Below the pieces are notes generated by a model, which was not told where the DNA came from, did no database searches, and saw only the letters and a program-made list of their open reading frames with translations. The position numbers were made by a program, and so were the translations under genes. This document shows, one piece after another, positions 1-6,775 of a stretch of DNA of 8,943 nt (the stretch's first letter is position 1; each line of letters starts with the position of its first letter). Origin of the DNA: Patescibacteria group bacterium (GTDB taxonomy: Bacteria > Patescibacteriota > Gracilibacteria > UM-FILTER-43-11); contig JAJDCF010000048.1 of NCBI GenBank assembly GCA_029260955.1, forward strand, positions 1 through 8,943, given 5' to 3'.

Positions 1-2301
1 TCCGCACTGGCCTCCAAGGCAACTGGCTATCCACTGGCCTACATCGCCGCCAAACTGGGTCTTGGCTACAACCTTCCCGAAATCAAGAATAACGTGACCG
101 GTAAAACCTCTGCCTGTTTTGAGCCAGCCCTGGATTACGTGGCTCTCAAGATTCCTCGTTGGGACCTGAACAAATTCCGTAAAGTGTCTGATGAGATTTC
201 GACGGAAATGAAATCCGTTGGTGAAGTCATGGCCCTGGGTAGAAACTTCGAAGAAGTCATCCAGAAAGGCCTGCGAATGATCCAAATAGGCGCTTACGGA
301 CTCACCAATCACCCCTTTGAGTTCAAGGACATTAAAGAGGGGGTTTCCACGCCTACACCTCGCCGCATCTTCGCTCTAGCCGAATCTTTTGGTAAGGGTT
401 ATGACGTCAAAAAGCTCAACAAACTGACTGGTGTTGACCCATGGTTCCTTTCCAAAATAGAAAACATAGCCAAACTGGACAAAGGCATGAAGCGAAAGAA
501 GTCCTTGGACAAAATCAGTCCCGCGGACATGAAAACTTACAAGCGGGCTGGCTTTTCTGATCGTCAGATTGCCGACAATGTGAAGACCGATGAGATGAAA
601 GTAAGAATGCAGCGTAAAAAGCTAGGCATCATTCCTGTCGTCAAACAAATCGATACCCTCGCCGCCGAGTTCCCGGCCAAAACCAATTATCTGTACATGA
701 CCTATTGGGGCGATAAGAACGACGTGGACTTCAAAAAAGGTAAGAAAAAGCGTGCAGTGGTGCTGGGCTCCGGCCCATACTGCATCGGTTCTTCGGTAGA
801 ATTCGACTGGTGCTGTGTAAATGCTGTCAAAACCCTTCACAAATCGGGTTACGAGTCCATCATGATCAACTACAACCCCGAAACAGTCAGCACCGACTAC
901 GACGAGTGTGACAAGCTTTATTTTGACGAACTCAGTTTGGAACGTGTGCTGGATATTCACGACAACGAAAAGCCCGACGGAACTTTTATTTCGATGGGAG
1001 GACAGATTCCGAACAACTTAGCTCTAAAATTGGATCGTGAAGGGGTTAAAATTATGGGAACCAAGGTAAAAAACATCGATCGCGCCGAAAGCCGTGACAA
1101 ATTCTCGGCCCTTCTCGACGAGCTTAAAGTCGACCAGCCGCTTTGGAAGGCCTTCACCAAGATTTCAGACGCTTACAAGTTTGCAGAAAAGGTCGGTTAC
1201 CCCGTGCTCGTCCGCCCAAGCTATGTTTTGAGTGGGGCAGCCATGCGTGTGGCTCACACTCATGCCGAGCTCGAGAACTTTTTAGGCAAAGCCGTCAAAG
1301 TAAATACCGAAGCCCCCGTGGTCATCAGTAAATTCGAAGTTGGTGCACGCGAAATCGAGCTGGATGCCGTGGCTGACAAAGGAAAAGTTTTGATTTACGC
1401 CATTTCTGAACATGTGGAAGACGCCGGAGTACACTCGGGTGATGCGACCATTGTATTACCACCCCAAAAAACATATCTCGAGACCTTGAGGCGAGTGAAG
1501 AAGATCGGAAAAAAGATCGCCAAAGGCTTGGAAATCACTGGGCCTTTCAACATGCAGTTTTTGGCTAGAAATAACGAGATAAAGGTAATCGAATGTAACC
1601 TTCGTTCGTCCCGTAGCTTCCCATTTGTATCAAAAGTTACAGGTTACAACTTCATCGACATTGCTACCAAAGCCATGCTCGGTAAATCAGATAAAAAGAA
1701 GCGTTACCAGACCGTTGACCTTGATTATGTCGGCGTAAAATTCCCACAATTCTCCTTCCCGCGGCTCAAGGGAGCCGACCCGGTACTGGGTGTCGAAATG
1801 GCCAGTACAGGTGAAGTGGCTTGTTTTGGAAACGACCTGGAAGCCGCCTTCCTAAAATCCTATCTGGCAGTTGGCCACAAGATTCCCAGGAAGAATGGGG
1901 GAGTATTACTTTCTATTGGAAAGATGAAGGATAAAATCAGCATGCTTGGTACGTGTAGAAGGATGCAGGAAATGGGCCTTGCGCTTTACGCCACCAAAAA
2001 CACAGCCAGCTTCCTCAAAGACAACGGCGTAAAAGTGACCATGCTCCACAAAGTTTCCACCAAGAAAACACCCAACATTTCTGATCACGTAATGGGCGGC
2101 AAAATCGATCTGGCCATCGTCATTCCCACCAAATACGCCCACGATGAACTCACTGACGGCTATCGAATTCGCCGAATGTGTGTCGACAAGCATATTCCGC
2201 TATTTACCAACGTTCAGTTTACAAAAGCCATGATCCGTTCCATGGCGAAGTACAAAATTGAAGATCTGGATATTAAGGATTGGAGTGAATATAGGAATTA
2301 A
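1..2301 (+). CDS. carB: Carbamoyl-phosphate synthase large subunit, 5'-truncated by window
   Basis: Makes carbamoyl phosphate from bicarbonate, ammonia (delivered by the CarA glutaminase) and two ATP, feeding pyrimidine and arginine synthesis in the cytoplasm. The reading frame is open from base 1: ASKATGYPLAYIAAKLGLG and VTGKTSACFEP lie before and across the first internal GTG (94), so that GTG is not the start. About 300 N-terminal residues are outside the window, judged against the ~1070-residue family; 766 are present. Order: end of ATP-grasp 1 (to ~340), oligomerisation/allosteric domain (~345-700), ATP-grasp 2 (GSGPYCIGSSVEFDW near 770; VRPSYVLSGAAM near 1215; IECNLRSSRSFPFVSK at ~1588-1635), and an MGS-like regulatory domain (~1900-2298). 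ECNLRSSRSFPFVSK, VGVKFPQFSFPRLKGAD and STGEVACFG resemble the eukaryotic CAD/CPS1 branch more than E. coli CarB. No terminator is visible after the stop, which interlocks with that of a convergent ORF. carA is not in view. Identification is very secure. Confidence 0.97.
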   Translation, partial: SALASKATGYPLAYIAAKLGLGYNLPEIKNNVTGKTSACFEPALDYVALKIPRWDLNKFRKVSDEISTEMKSVGEVMALGRNFEEVIQKGLRMIQIGAYGLTNHPFEFKDIKEGVSTPTPRRIFALAESFGKGYDVKKLNKLTGVDPWFLSKIENIAKLDKGMKRKKSLDKISPADMKTYKRAGFSDRQIADNVKTDEMKVRMQRKKLGIIPVVKQIDTLAAEFPAKTNYLYMTYWGDKNDVDFKKGKKKRAVVLGSGPYCIGSSVEFDWCCVNAVKTLHKSGYESIMINYNPETVSTDYDECDKLYFDELSLERVLDIHDNEKPDGTFISMGGQIPNNLALKLDREGVKIMGTKVKNIDRAESRDKFSALLDELKVDQPLWKAFTKISDAYKFAEKVGYPVLVRPSYVLSGAAMRVAHTHAELENFLGKAVKVNTEAPVVISKFEVGAREIELDAVADKGKVLIYAISEHVEDAGVHSGDATIVLPPQKTYLETLRRVKKIGKKIAKGLEITGPFNMQFLARNNEIKVIECNLRSSRSFPFVSKVTGYNFIDIATKAMLGKSDKKKRYQTVDLDYVGVKFPQFSFPRLKGADPVLGVEMASTGEVACFGNDLEAAFLKSYLAVGHKIPRKNGGVLLSIGKMKDKISMLGTCRRMQEMGLALYATKNTASFLKDNGVKVTMLHKVSTKKTPNISDHVMGGKIDLAIVIPTKYAHDELTDGYRIRRMCVDKHIPLFTNVQFTKAMIRSMAKYKIEDLDIKDWSEYRN

Positions 2302-2498
2302 CTCGGTTCACTGGTACCAATATTTAGTCTAAACCTGAGGTCTTCTATTAAGGTCTCTGGGAAGCCTTGCCGTCTCAATTCGTCCAAGCGAGCATCAAGA
2401 TCCTGTACGATAATATTGGGATCACCAAGAATGGCAGCAAGTGCCTCTCTGTCATTCAATCTGGATTCTTGTGGCTTATACTTTGACTTCTTTATCAT
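2298..2498 (-). CDS. Small hypothetical protein (66 aa; 72 aa from an upstream ATG)
   Basis: I do not recognise this protein. It is a short, charged, probably helical polypeptide with no signal peptide or membrane segment: a basic N-terminus (MIKKSKYKPQ) followed by an acidic helix-prone part (DLDARLDELRRQGFPETL). I chose the ATG at 2496-2498 because a weak AGAAG lies seven bases before it; an in-frame ATG at 2514-2516 would add MCRSFP. A sigma70-like promoter with 17-bp spacing sits just upstream, over the end of the YqeY gene, so it may be transcribed alone or by read-through. Its TAA stop shares the palindrome TTAA (2298-2301) with the stop of carB on the other strand, a tail-to-tail overlap. 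The dedicated promoter and the tight packing argue for a real gene, but the small size leaves doubt. Confidence 0.5.
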   Translation of the reverse strand: MIKKSKYKPQESRLNDREALAAILGDPNIIVQDLDARLDELRRQGFPETLIEDLRFRLNIGTSEPS

Positions 2499-2542
2499 TG
2501 GAAAACTTCTACACATAGAATTTCACGTTAAATAGGAGAATA

Positions 2543-2571
2543 TTTATACCACTTAAGCCAAGCTTAGCCAA
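2543..2571 (-). promoter_or_regulatory. Candidate sigma70-type promoter for the small ORF
   Basis: Read on the minus strand: TTGGCT (2566-2571, 4/6 to consensus), a 17-base spacer, then TATAAA (2543-2548, 5/6), with TGG directly before the -10 giving an extended -10. The -35 overlaps the last codons and stop of the YqeY gene. The expected start of transcription is near 2536, some 20-40 bases before the two possible ATGs. Seen by eye only. Confidence 0.45.
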
Positions 2572-3001
2572 GTAATTCCTTCACGGCTGCATTCACCATA
2601 CCCCCATCAGCCTGGCCTTTGACTTTGCCCATAACAGCGCCCATAACCTTGCCAAAATCGGCAGGACCTGCGCTCATTTGATCGATGGTTTCCTGCACAA
2701 TCTTCTTCACTTCATCCTCACCCATTTGTTCAGGCATGTATTTTTCAAAATAGGCTATCTCACCTAGTTCTTTCTGGGCAGCCTCGGTATTTCCGCCTTT
2801 GGTAAAACCGTCCGCGGCTTCTTTGCGTTGCTTAACGGATCTTTTTAGGATATCCAAAACAACATCATCAGTAGCTACTTTATCGGCACCACTGACCTCG
2901 TATTTCATAATATCCGCCTTCAGCATTCGCAAGGTATCCAGTTCGGGTGCACGCGCCTTCATAGCGGCTGTCATGTCGGCAATAATTTGATCTTTAAGCA
3001 T
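2564..3001 (-). CDS. yqeY: GatB/YqeY domain protein (YqeY family)
   Basis: A stand-alone 145-residue YqeY protein, close to the usual ~147-residue length. The family shares a helical domain with the C-terminus of GatB, the tRNA-dependent amidotransferase subunit that recognises tRNA; a role in tRNA or aminoacylation metabolism is presumed, and its precise function is not established. Family marks visible: the N-terminal helix MLKDQIIADMTAAMKA, LDTLRMLKADI, the DILKRSVKQRKEAADGF segment (~50-66), EIAYFEKYMPEQM (~81-93) and the closing ADFGKVMGAVMGKVKGQADG and VNAAVKELL. The ATG at 2999-3001 is supported by AGGA six bases upstream (complement of 3008-3011), one of the few good ribosome binding sites here. 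It lies 53 bases after the unknown 260-residue ORF and is followed by the small ORF. Confidence 0.93.
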   Translation of the reverse strand: MLKDQIIADMTAAMKARAPELDTLRMLKADIMKYEVSGADKVATDDVVLDILKRSVKQRKEAADGFTKGGNTEAAQKELGEIAYFEKYMPEQMGEDEVKKIVQETIDQMSAGPADFGKVMGAVMGKVKGQADGGMVNAAVKELLG

Positions 3002-3007
3002 TTGTAT

Positions 3008-3011
3008 TCCT
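3008..3011 (-). promoter_or_regulatory. Ribosome binding site of yqeY
   Basis: AGGA on the minus strand, six bases before the ATG. It fixes the yqeY start and stands out because rsmH, ftsL, alr, gdh and the 260-residue ORF show no comparable site. Confidence 0.6.
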
Positions 3012-3029
3012 AGTTAGGCTACATGACCT

Positions 3030-3035
3030 ATTATA
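3030..3035 (-). promoter_or_regulatory. Possible -10 element upstream of yqeY
   Basis: A perfect TATAAT on the minus strand, about 30 bases before the yqeY start and within the 53-base gap after the upstream ORF. I see no convincing -35 at 16-18 bases; TTGTAG lies 20 bases upstream. It could give yqeY its own transcript, or be chance in AT-rich DNA. Confidence 0.3.
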
Positions 3036-3054
3036 CATACTTTTTTAATACAAA

Positions 3055-3837
3055 CTACAACTCATACTCATCTGGATCAGGTTCCAACTGGGGTGGATTT
3101 TGCCCTTTGATTAAAGCTATTACTACACCTCGATAATACTTTGTATCATATGCCCCCTCCTCAAGTGGATGTACAGTATTATGATCCTTAAGGTAAATCC
3201 CTACAAGATACTCCCTTTCTTCCTCGCTTAAAGTTTGGAGTGTGCCGACTATTGCGGGTGAAAAATCTGTCCAATATGTGAGCATAGAATAGGCATCATC
3301 CCACTGTCCTGCGCTTATTAGCTGACGGAAAGTTTCGATCCATTGATCTCCAAAATCGATATCAGTATGACGCTTGCTAAGTTCGCTCGCCTCCTCAACA
3401 CCCTCTATGAAATTTTGCGAAAGTTGAGCTGCTGTCAGGCTCCTTAAAAGTTTTTCTCTTGTAGGGGCATCAGCTTTACTCGCAGTACCTTCAATGTCCC
3501 CCGCAAGATATTCGGTAATAACATGCTTTAGCAGGAGTTTGTCAGGGGCTTCATTATTTTCAAGTGCTGCCAGCAAACGCAAAAAATTACCTTCATGCAT
3601 CTTCTGTGCCTCTTCTTCTATATTTTGATTCTGCCATGGCGATTCGACTGAATCAGCAATTTTTTTTCTTAAAGCCATTATTTCTCGAGCACGTTCTTGA
3701 GCCTTCTCTGGAAGCCGGCTAATCACATCTTCATTTGGAGTTGTTTTGCTTTCGAAAGCTGCTTTAATTTTAGTGGCATCATCAGAGGCTTCAAATTCTT
3801 CAAGAAGCTGACCAAATCTTTCAATATCGGGGTGCAT
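3055..3837 (-). CDS. Hypothetical acidic, helix-rich protein (260 aa)
   Basis: I do not recognise the family. The product is soluble-looking, with no signal peptide or transmembrane segment, rich in Glu, Asp, Lys and Ala, and apparently mostly alpha-helical. Stretches such as LPEKAQERAREIMALRKKIA (~43-62) and LRRL/LLAALENNEAP-type heptads (~85-97) suggest short helices or helical-repeat packing. Later come an aromatic patch around QWIETFRQLISAGQWDDAYS and SMLTYWTDFSP, and an acidic end, EPDPDEYEL. An in-frame TTG at 3852 would add five residues, but I chose the ATG at 3835-3837: the likely transcription start near 3861 leaves a sensible leader for the ATG and almost none for the TTG. No Shine-Dalgarno site is visible. 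It has its own promoter between gdh and itself. Coding is supported by length, an uninterrupted frame and native-like codon use; function is unknown. Confidence 0.8.
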   Translation of the reverse strand: MHPDIERFGQLLEEFEASDDATKIKAAFESKTTPNEDVISRLPEKAQERAREIMALRKKIADSVESPWQNQNIEEEAQKMHEGNFLRLLAALENNEAPDKLLLKHVITEYLAGDIEGTASKADAPTREKLLRSLTAAQLSQNFIEGVEEASELSKRHTDIDFGDQWIETFRQLISAGQWDDAYSMLTYWTDFSPAIVGTLQTLSEEEREYLVGIYLKDHNTVHPLEEGAYDTKYYRGVVIALIKGQNPPQLEPDPDEYEL

Positions 3838-3867
3838 AGCGTGGTAAATCAAAAATACAAGGGAATA

Positions 3868-3896
3868 ATAGTACTAGTATTCTCAGATTTAGTCAA
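3868..3896 (-). promoter_or_regulatory. Promoter of the 260-residue unknown gene
   Basis: On the minus strand, TTGACT (3891-3896, 5/6) and TACTAT (3868-3873, 4/6) are separated by exactly 17 bases. It begins five bases after the gdh stop and would start transcription near 3861, so this gene need not depend on the gdh transcript. Confidence 0.55.
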
Positions 3897-3901
3897 CTCA
3901 A

Positions 3902-5173
3902 TTAGCGATATATTTTACACCTTAGGTTGGCTCCCGAACCTCTCAGTTTCATGGCTTTTTCAAGTCTATCATAAGCACTAATGTAGGCCGCTTCACGCAT
4001 TGAGCACTTATATTCCTTTTGGAATTTGTTCACTCTGGCAAAAGACTCCTGCATTATTCTTTTAAGCTTAACTTTAACCTCCTCCAGTGGCCAATAGTAA
4101 GACTGTTGGTTTTGAAGCCATTCAAAGTAAGAAACCGTCACTCCACCGGCATTAGCCAGAATATCGGGAATAATAACCACTCCTTTTTTATTCAAATACT
4201 CATCCGCCTCAAAGCTGGTGGGGCCATTAGCTAGTTCTAAAAGTATGTCAGCCTTTATGTGCTTCATGTTTTCCTCAATAACCTGATTTTCCATGGCGGC
4301 CAGCACCAAAATATCGCAAGGTTGCTCCAGAATCTCATGTGGCTTAAGGCATTTGCCCTCATTACATTCAGTTACAGAGCCCTTAGTTTTTTTGTCTTTG
4401 ATCACTTGTTGTACATCTAGGCCTTCAGCATTATAAAGACCACCCCGCGAATCACTCACGCCCACAATGGTAAATCCAAGGCCGTGCAAAATATCTGCCG
4501 CGTGCATTCCAGCATTCCCAAAGCCCTGTACGATCACTTTGTAATCTTTCTTCCTATCCTTTTCATCCAAGGTATTCAGATAGTCTTGTAAGACATACAC
4601 ACCGCCCTGAGCGGTTGCTGAATCTCTTCCAAGTGATCCTCCAACTTCAATTGGCTTACCGGTAACCACACCAGGTTGATACTTATTAACAAGTCGTGAG
4701 TACTCATCCATAAACCACGCCATAATCTGAGAATTGGTGTACATATCAGGCGCAGGAATATCGTGTTCAGGGCCAACGATCTGGTAAACCGCCTGAACAT
4801 ATTTGCGAGTGAGTCTTTCTAGCTCACCCTGGCTCATTTCCTTGGCATTACATTTTATGCCGCCCTTGGCACCACCGTAAGGAATGCCAACAACCGCACA
4901 CTTAAAACTCATTTCGGTCGCTAGTGCCTTGATTTCATCCAGGCATACATCGGGCAAATATCTAAAGCCTCCTTTAAAAGGTCCACGAAGTTCAGAATGT
5001 TGAATGCGATAGCCCTCAAAAACTTTCAGACTCCCATCATCCATTCGCACCGGTACCGATACAATCAGCGTTTTTTGCGGATGAGAAAGAGTCTCCAGAA
5101 CTTCCGAATCGAGTTTCATGATCTTAGCAGACTTTTGCATGTTGCTAAGCGTGTTTTTGTAAAAATCCATCAT
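3902..5173 (-). CDS. gdhA: Glutamate dehydrogenase (Glu/Leu/Phe/Val dehydrogenase family)
   Basis: Catalyses reversible oxidative deamination of glutamate to 2-oxoglutarate and ammonia with NAD(P). At 423 residues it has the normal length of the hexameric ~45-kDa type. The N-terminal substrate domain shows GPFKGGFRY (Lys67), KCAVVGIPYGGAKGG (Lys91, catalytic Lys103) and PAPDMYTN (Asp143, the expected proton-transfer Asp). The Rossmann domain has VQGFGNAGMHAA, a GxGxxG at 217-222, and GVSDSRGG at its second strand. Then come ELANGPTSFEAD and PDILANAGGVTVSYFEW. The acidic Asp241 after the second strand leans to NAD, but this is weak evidence. The 3' end, RGSGANLRCKIYR, runs a little past the usual AMKLRG ending. 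Two ATGs in tandem (5173, 5170) are possible starts, with no Shine-Dalgarno site at either. It follows alr after 79 bases in which I find no convincing promoter, so co-transcription is possible. Leucine or phenylalanine as substrate cannot be excluded. Confidence 0.93.
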   Translation of the reverse strand: MMDFYKNTLSNMQKSAKIMKLDSEVLETLSHPQKTLIVSVPVRMDDGSLKVFEGYRIQHSELRGPFKGGFRYLPDVCLDEIKALATEMSFKCAVVGIPYGGAKGGIKCNAKEMSQGELERLTRKYVQAVYQIVGPEHDIPAPDMYTNSQIMAWFMDEYSRLVNKYQPGVVTGKPIEVGGSLGRDSATAQGGVYVLQDYLNTLDEKDRKKDYKVIVQGFGNAGMHAADILHGLGFTIVGVSDSRGGLYNAEGLDVQQVIKDKKTKGSVTECNEGKCLKPHEILEQPCDILVLAAMENQVIEENMKHIKADILLELANGPTSFEADEYLNKKGVVIIPDILANAGGVTVSYFEWLQNQQSYYWPLEEVKVKLKRIMQESFARVNKFQKEYKCSMREAAYISAYDRLEKAMKLRGSGANLRCKIYR

Positions 5174-5252
5174 AATTATTCATTAATTATCAAAAACACA
5201 TTACAGTCTGCGGCGGAATTTGGAAAGATTAGCTGGTAGTAATTGCTACCTA

Positions 5253-6377
5253 CTACGCAACCATATGCCGCGAAATCATCTCGTTAATCCTGGTTGTAAC
5301 CTCGTAGTTAATTGTCTGAGAATTAGCCGCCATGTCTTCGGCCGAAATTCGTTCCTTGCCCTGTTTGCCAATAAGCACCACCTCATCCTCCAGTTTCACT
5401 CCGGGAATATGCGAGACGTCTACCATAATCATATTCATACACACACGGCCAATGACCGGCGCCTTTTTGCCACGAATTAGTACATGGCCCTTATTGCTGA
5501 GCAAGCGAACATAACCATCGTAATAACCAATAGGTAATACGGCAATACGGCCTTTCTTGGGCATTTCATGAGTACATCCGTAACCGACAAGCGCACCTTT
5601 ATCAACTTCCTTTACCTGCGCCACCACGGTCTTCCAGCTTAAGGCAGGGGATAGCTCGATGTTGATTCCAGCATGCTCCGCCGCTTTCAAAGTCTTTTCA
5701 CTGGGCCAAAGGCCATAAGCTCCAATTCCAACGCGCACAAAGTTAAAGTGAGCCTCCGGAAGCAAAATAGCAGCCGCCGTGTTGGAACAATGCCGATAGT
5801 GTGGAGCATGACCATCCTCTTCTAGCATTCGATAGGCTTTTTTGAACTGTTTCAGTTGGTACAGAGCATATTTGTGAGTAATGCGGTCCTCCAGATTCGC
5901 AAAATGGGTCGAAAGCCCCGCCATCCTCAAATTCTTATGCTTCTTAAATTCTTTGAGAACCTTTGGCAAGTCCTCAAATTTGACTCCCTGGCGATGATTT
6001 CCTGTCTCGATTTTAAGATGTAGATTCGCCTTCTTGCCAATTTTGCCAAGTTTACGAATGGTCTCCAAGTTGTAAACCGTCAGATCACACTTAAGATTTA
6101 TCGCTTTTTCAAGCTCATCCAGGGCAGTATAGCCAATAATAAGAATCGGGGCCTTAATGTCATTCATCCTCAAGACCTCGGCTTCGTAAAGAGCATTCAC
6201 ACACAAAAAATCGGCTCCAGCCTCTAGTAGAAACTTCGAGGTTTCAACGAGCCCATGCCCATAAGCATTGGCTTTGACCGCGGGGGCAAGCTTAACATCC
6301 TTCCCGACCAGCTTGCGGAAAGTTTTGATGTTGGCCGTAAGAGCCTTTTTAGAGATTTCAACCCAAGTCAGCTCCAT
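5253..6377 (-). CDS. alr: Alanine racemase, PLP-dependent
   Basis: Interconverts L- and D-alanine, giving D-Ala for the peptidoglycan stem peptide. The 374 residues match the family. The N-terminal barrel carries PAVKANAYGHG with the PLP-binding Lys35; LSTHFAN (~156-161), HCSNTAA (~197-203) and VRVGIGAYGLWP (~215-226) are PLP-phosphate and barrel motifs. In the C-terminal domain, VGYGCTH holds the second catalytic base Tyr266, followed by IAVLPIGYYDGY and RVCMNMIMVDVS. The usual DTGMxRxG appears as ETGNHRQG; the Arg (129) that tunes the catalytic Tyr is kept. It starts five bases after the ftsL-like stop with no ribosome binding site, so translation is probably coupled, and transcription should come from the rsmH promoter. 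Finding alr rather than ftsI (PBP3) after ftsL is unusual. A short GGTAG/CTACC hairpin (5235-5250) follows the stop but lacks a T-run, so I do not call it a terminator. Confidence 0.96.
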   Translation of the reverse strand: MELTWVEISKKALTANIKTFRKLVGKDVKLAPAVKANAYGHGLVETSKFLLEAGADFLCVNALYEAEVLRMNDIKAPILIIGYTALDELEKAINLKCDLTVYNLETIRKLGKIGKKANLHLKIETGNHRQGVKFEDLPKVLKEFKKHKNLRMAGLSTHFANLEDRITHKYALYQLKQFKKAYRMLEEDGHAPHYRHCSNTAAAILLPEAHFNFVRVGIGAYGLWPSEKTLKAAEHAGINIELSPALSWKTVVAQVKEVDKGALVGYGCTHEMPKKGRIAVLPIGYYDGYVRLLSNKGHVLIRGKKAPVIGRVCMNMIMVDVSHIPGVKLEDEVVLIGKQGKERISAEDMAANSQTINYEVTTRINEMISRHMVA

Positions 6378-6382
6378 TGTAA

Positions 6383-6775
6383 CTATTTAGAGGCGATGGC
6401 AGTGTCTCCTCTTACAAAAAGAGGCTGATCAGCTTTGACCATCTTGCGTATCTTGGGGTCATTCTGAAGAGCCTGAAGGGACTTAATTTGAGCGATCTGC
6501 ATGTCCCAAACTTCGTTTTCGGTAATGAGTTGAGACCGTTTAAGCTCAAGGGTTTTAAGGGCGTAGCCCTTAGTAGCATTGCGATTGGCGTGAGCCAGAT
6601 ACACAAGGCTAATTATTGCGACGAGTATAATCGTGAAGAAAGTCAGAGACGTCACACCAAATTCAATTTTCTGAGACAAAGTCCGTTTACGCACGTTCTC
6701 GGAATATTTACTATCAATAAATAATGCTGAAGACATGTATTTGTGTGTTTGTGATGGGGAATTGAGGTTGATCAT
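6383..6775 (-). CDS. ftsL: FtsL/DivIC-like cell division protein
   Basis: A bitopic membrane protein with the architecture of FtsL/DivIC septum proteins, which bridge FtsQ/DivIB and the FtsW-FtsI synthase. Of 130 residues, ~1-38 form a basic cytoplasmic tail, ~40-62 a single transmembrane helix (FGVTSLTFFTIILVAIISLV), and ~70-105 a coiled-coil stretch (LKTLELKRSQLITENEVWDM) outside the membrane. These proteins diverge strongly, so the call rests on topology plus position directly after rsmH, where ftsL sits in most bacterial dcw clusters. The ATG overlaps the rsmH TGA as ATGA (6772-6775), typical of translational coupling, which decides the start; a second in-frame ATG at 6736 (residue 14) has no ribosome binding site. 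DivIC rather than FtsL cannot be ruled out. Confidence 0.8.
   Translation of the reverse strand: MINLNSPSQTHKYMSSALFIDSKYSENVRKRTLSQKIEFGVTSLTFFTIILVAIISLVYLAHANRNATKGYALKTLELKRSQLITENEVWDMQIAQIKSLQALQNDPKIRKMVKADQPLFVRGDTAIASK

Noticed and set aside
622..960. Minus-strand ORF inside carB
   Set aside because: It lies wholly within a strongly conserved carB segment and its translation shows no recognisable motif.
5235..5250. Terminator after alr (GGTAG/CTACC hairpin)
   Set aside because: The stem is only five pairs with no T-run, too weak to call a terminator.
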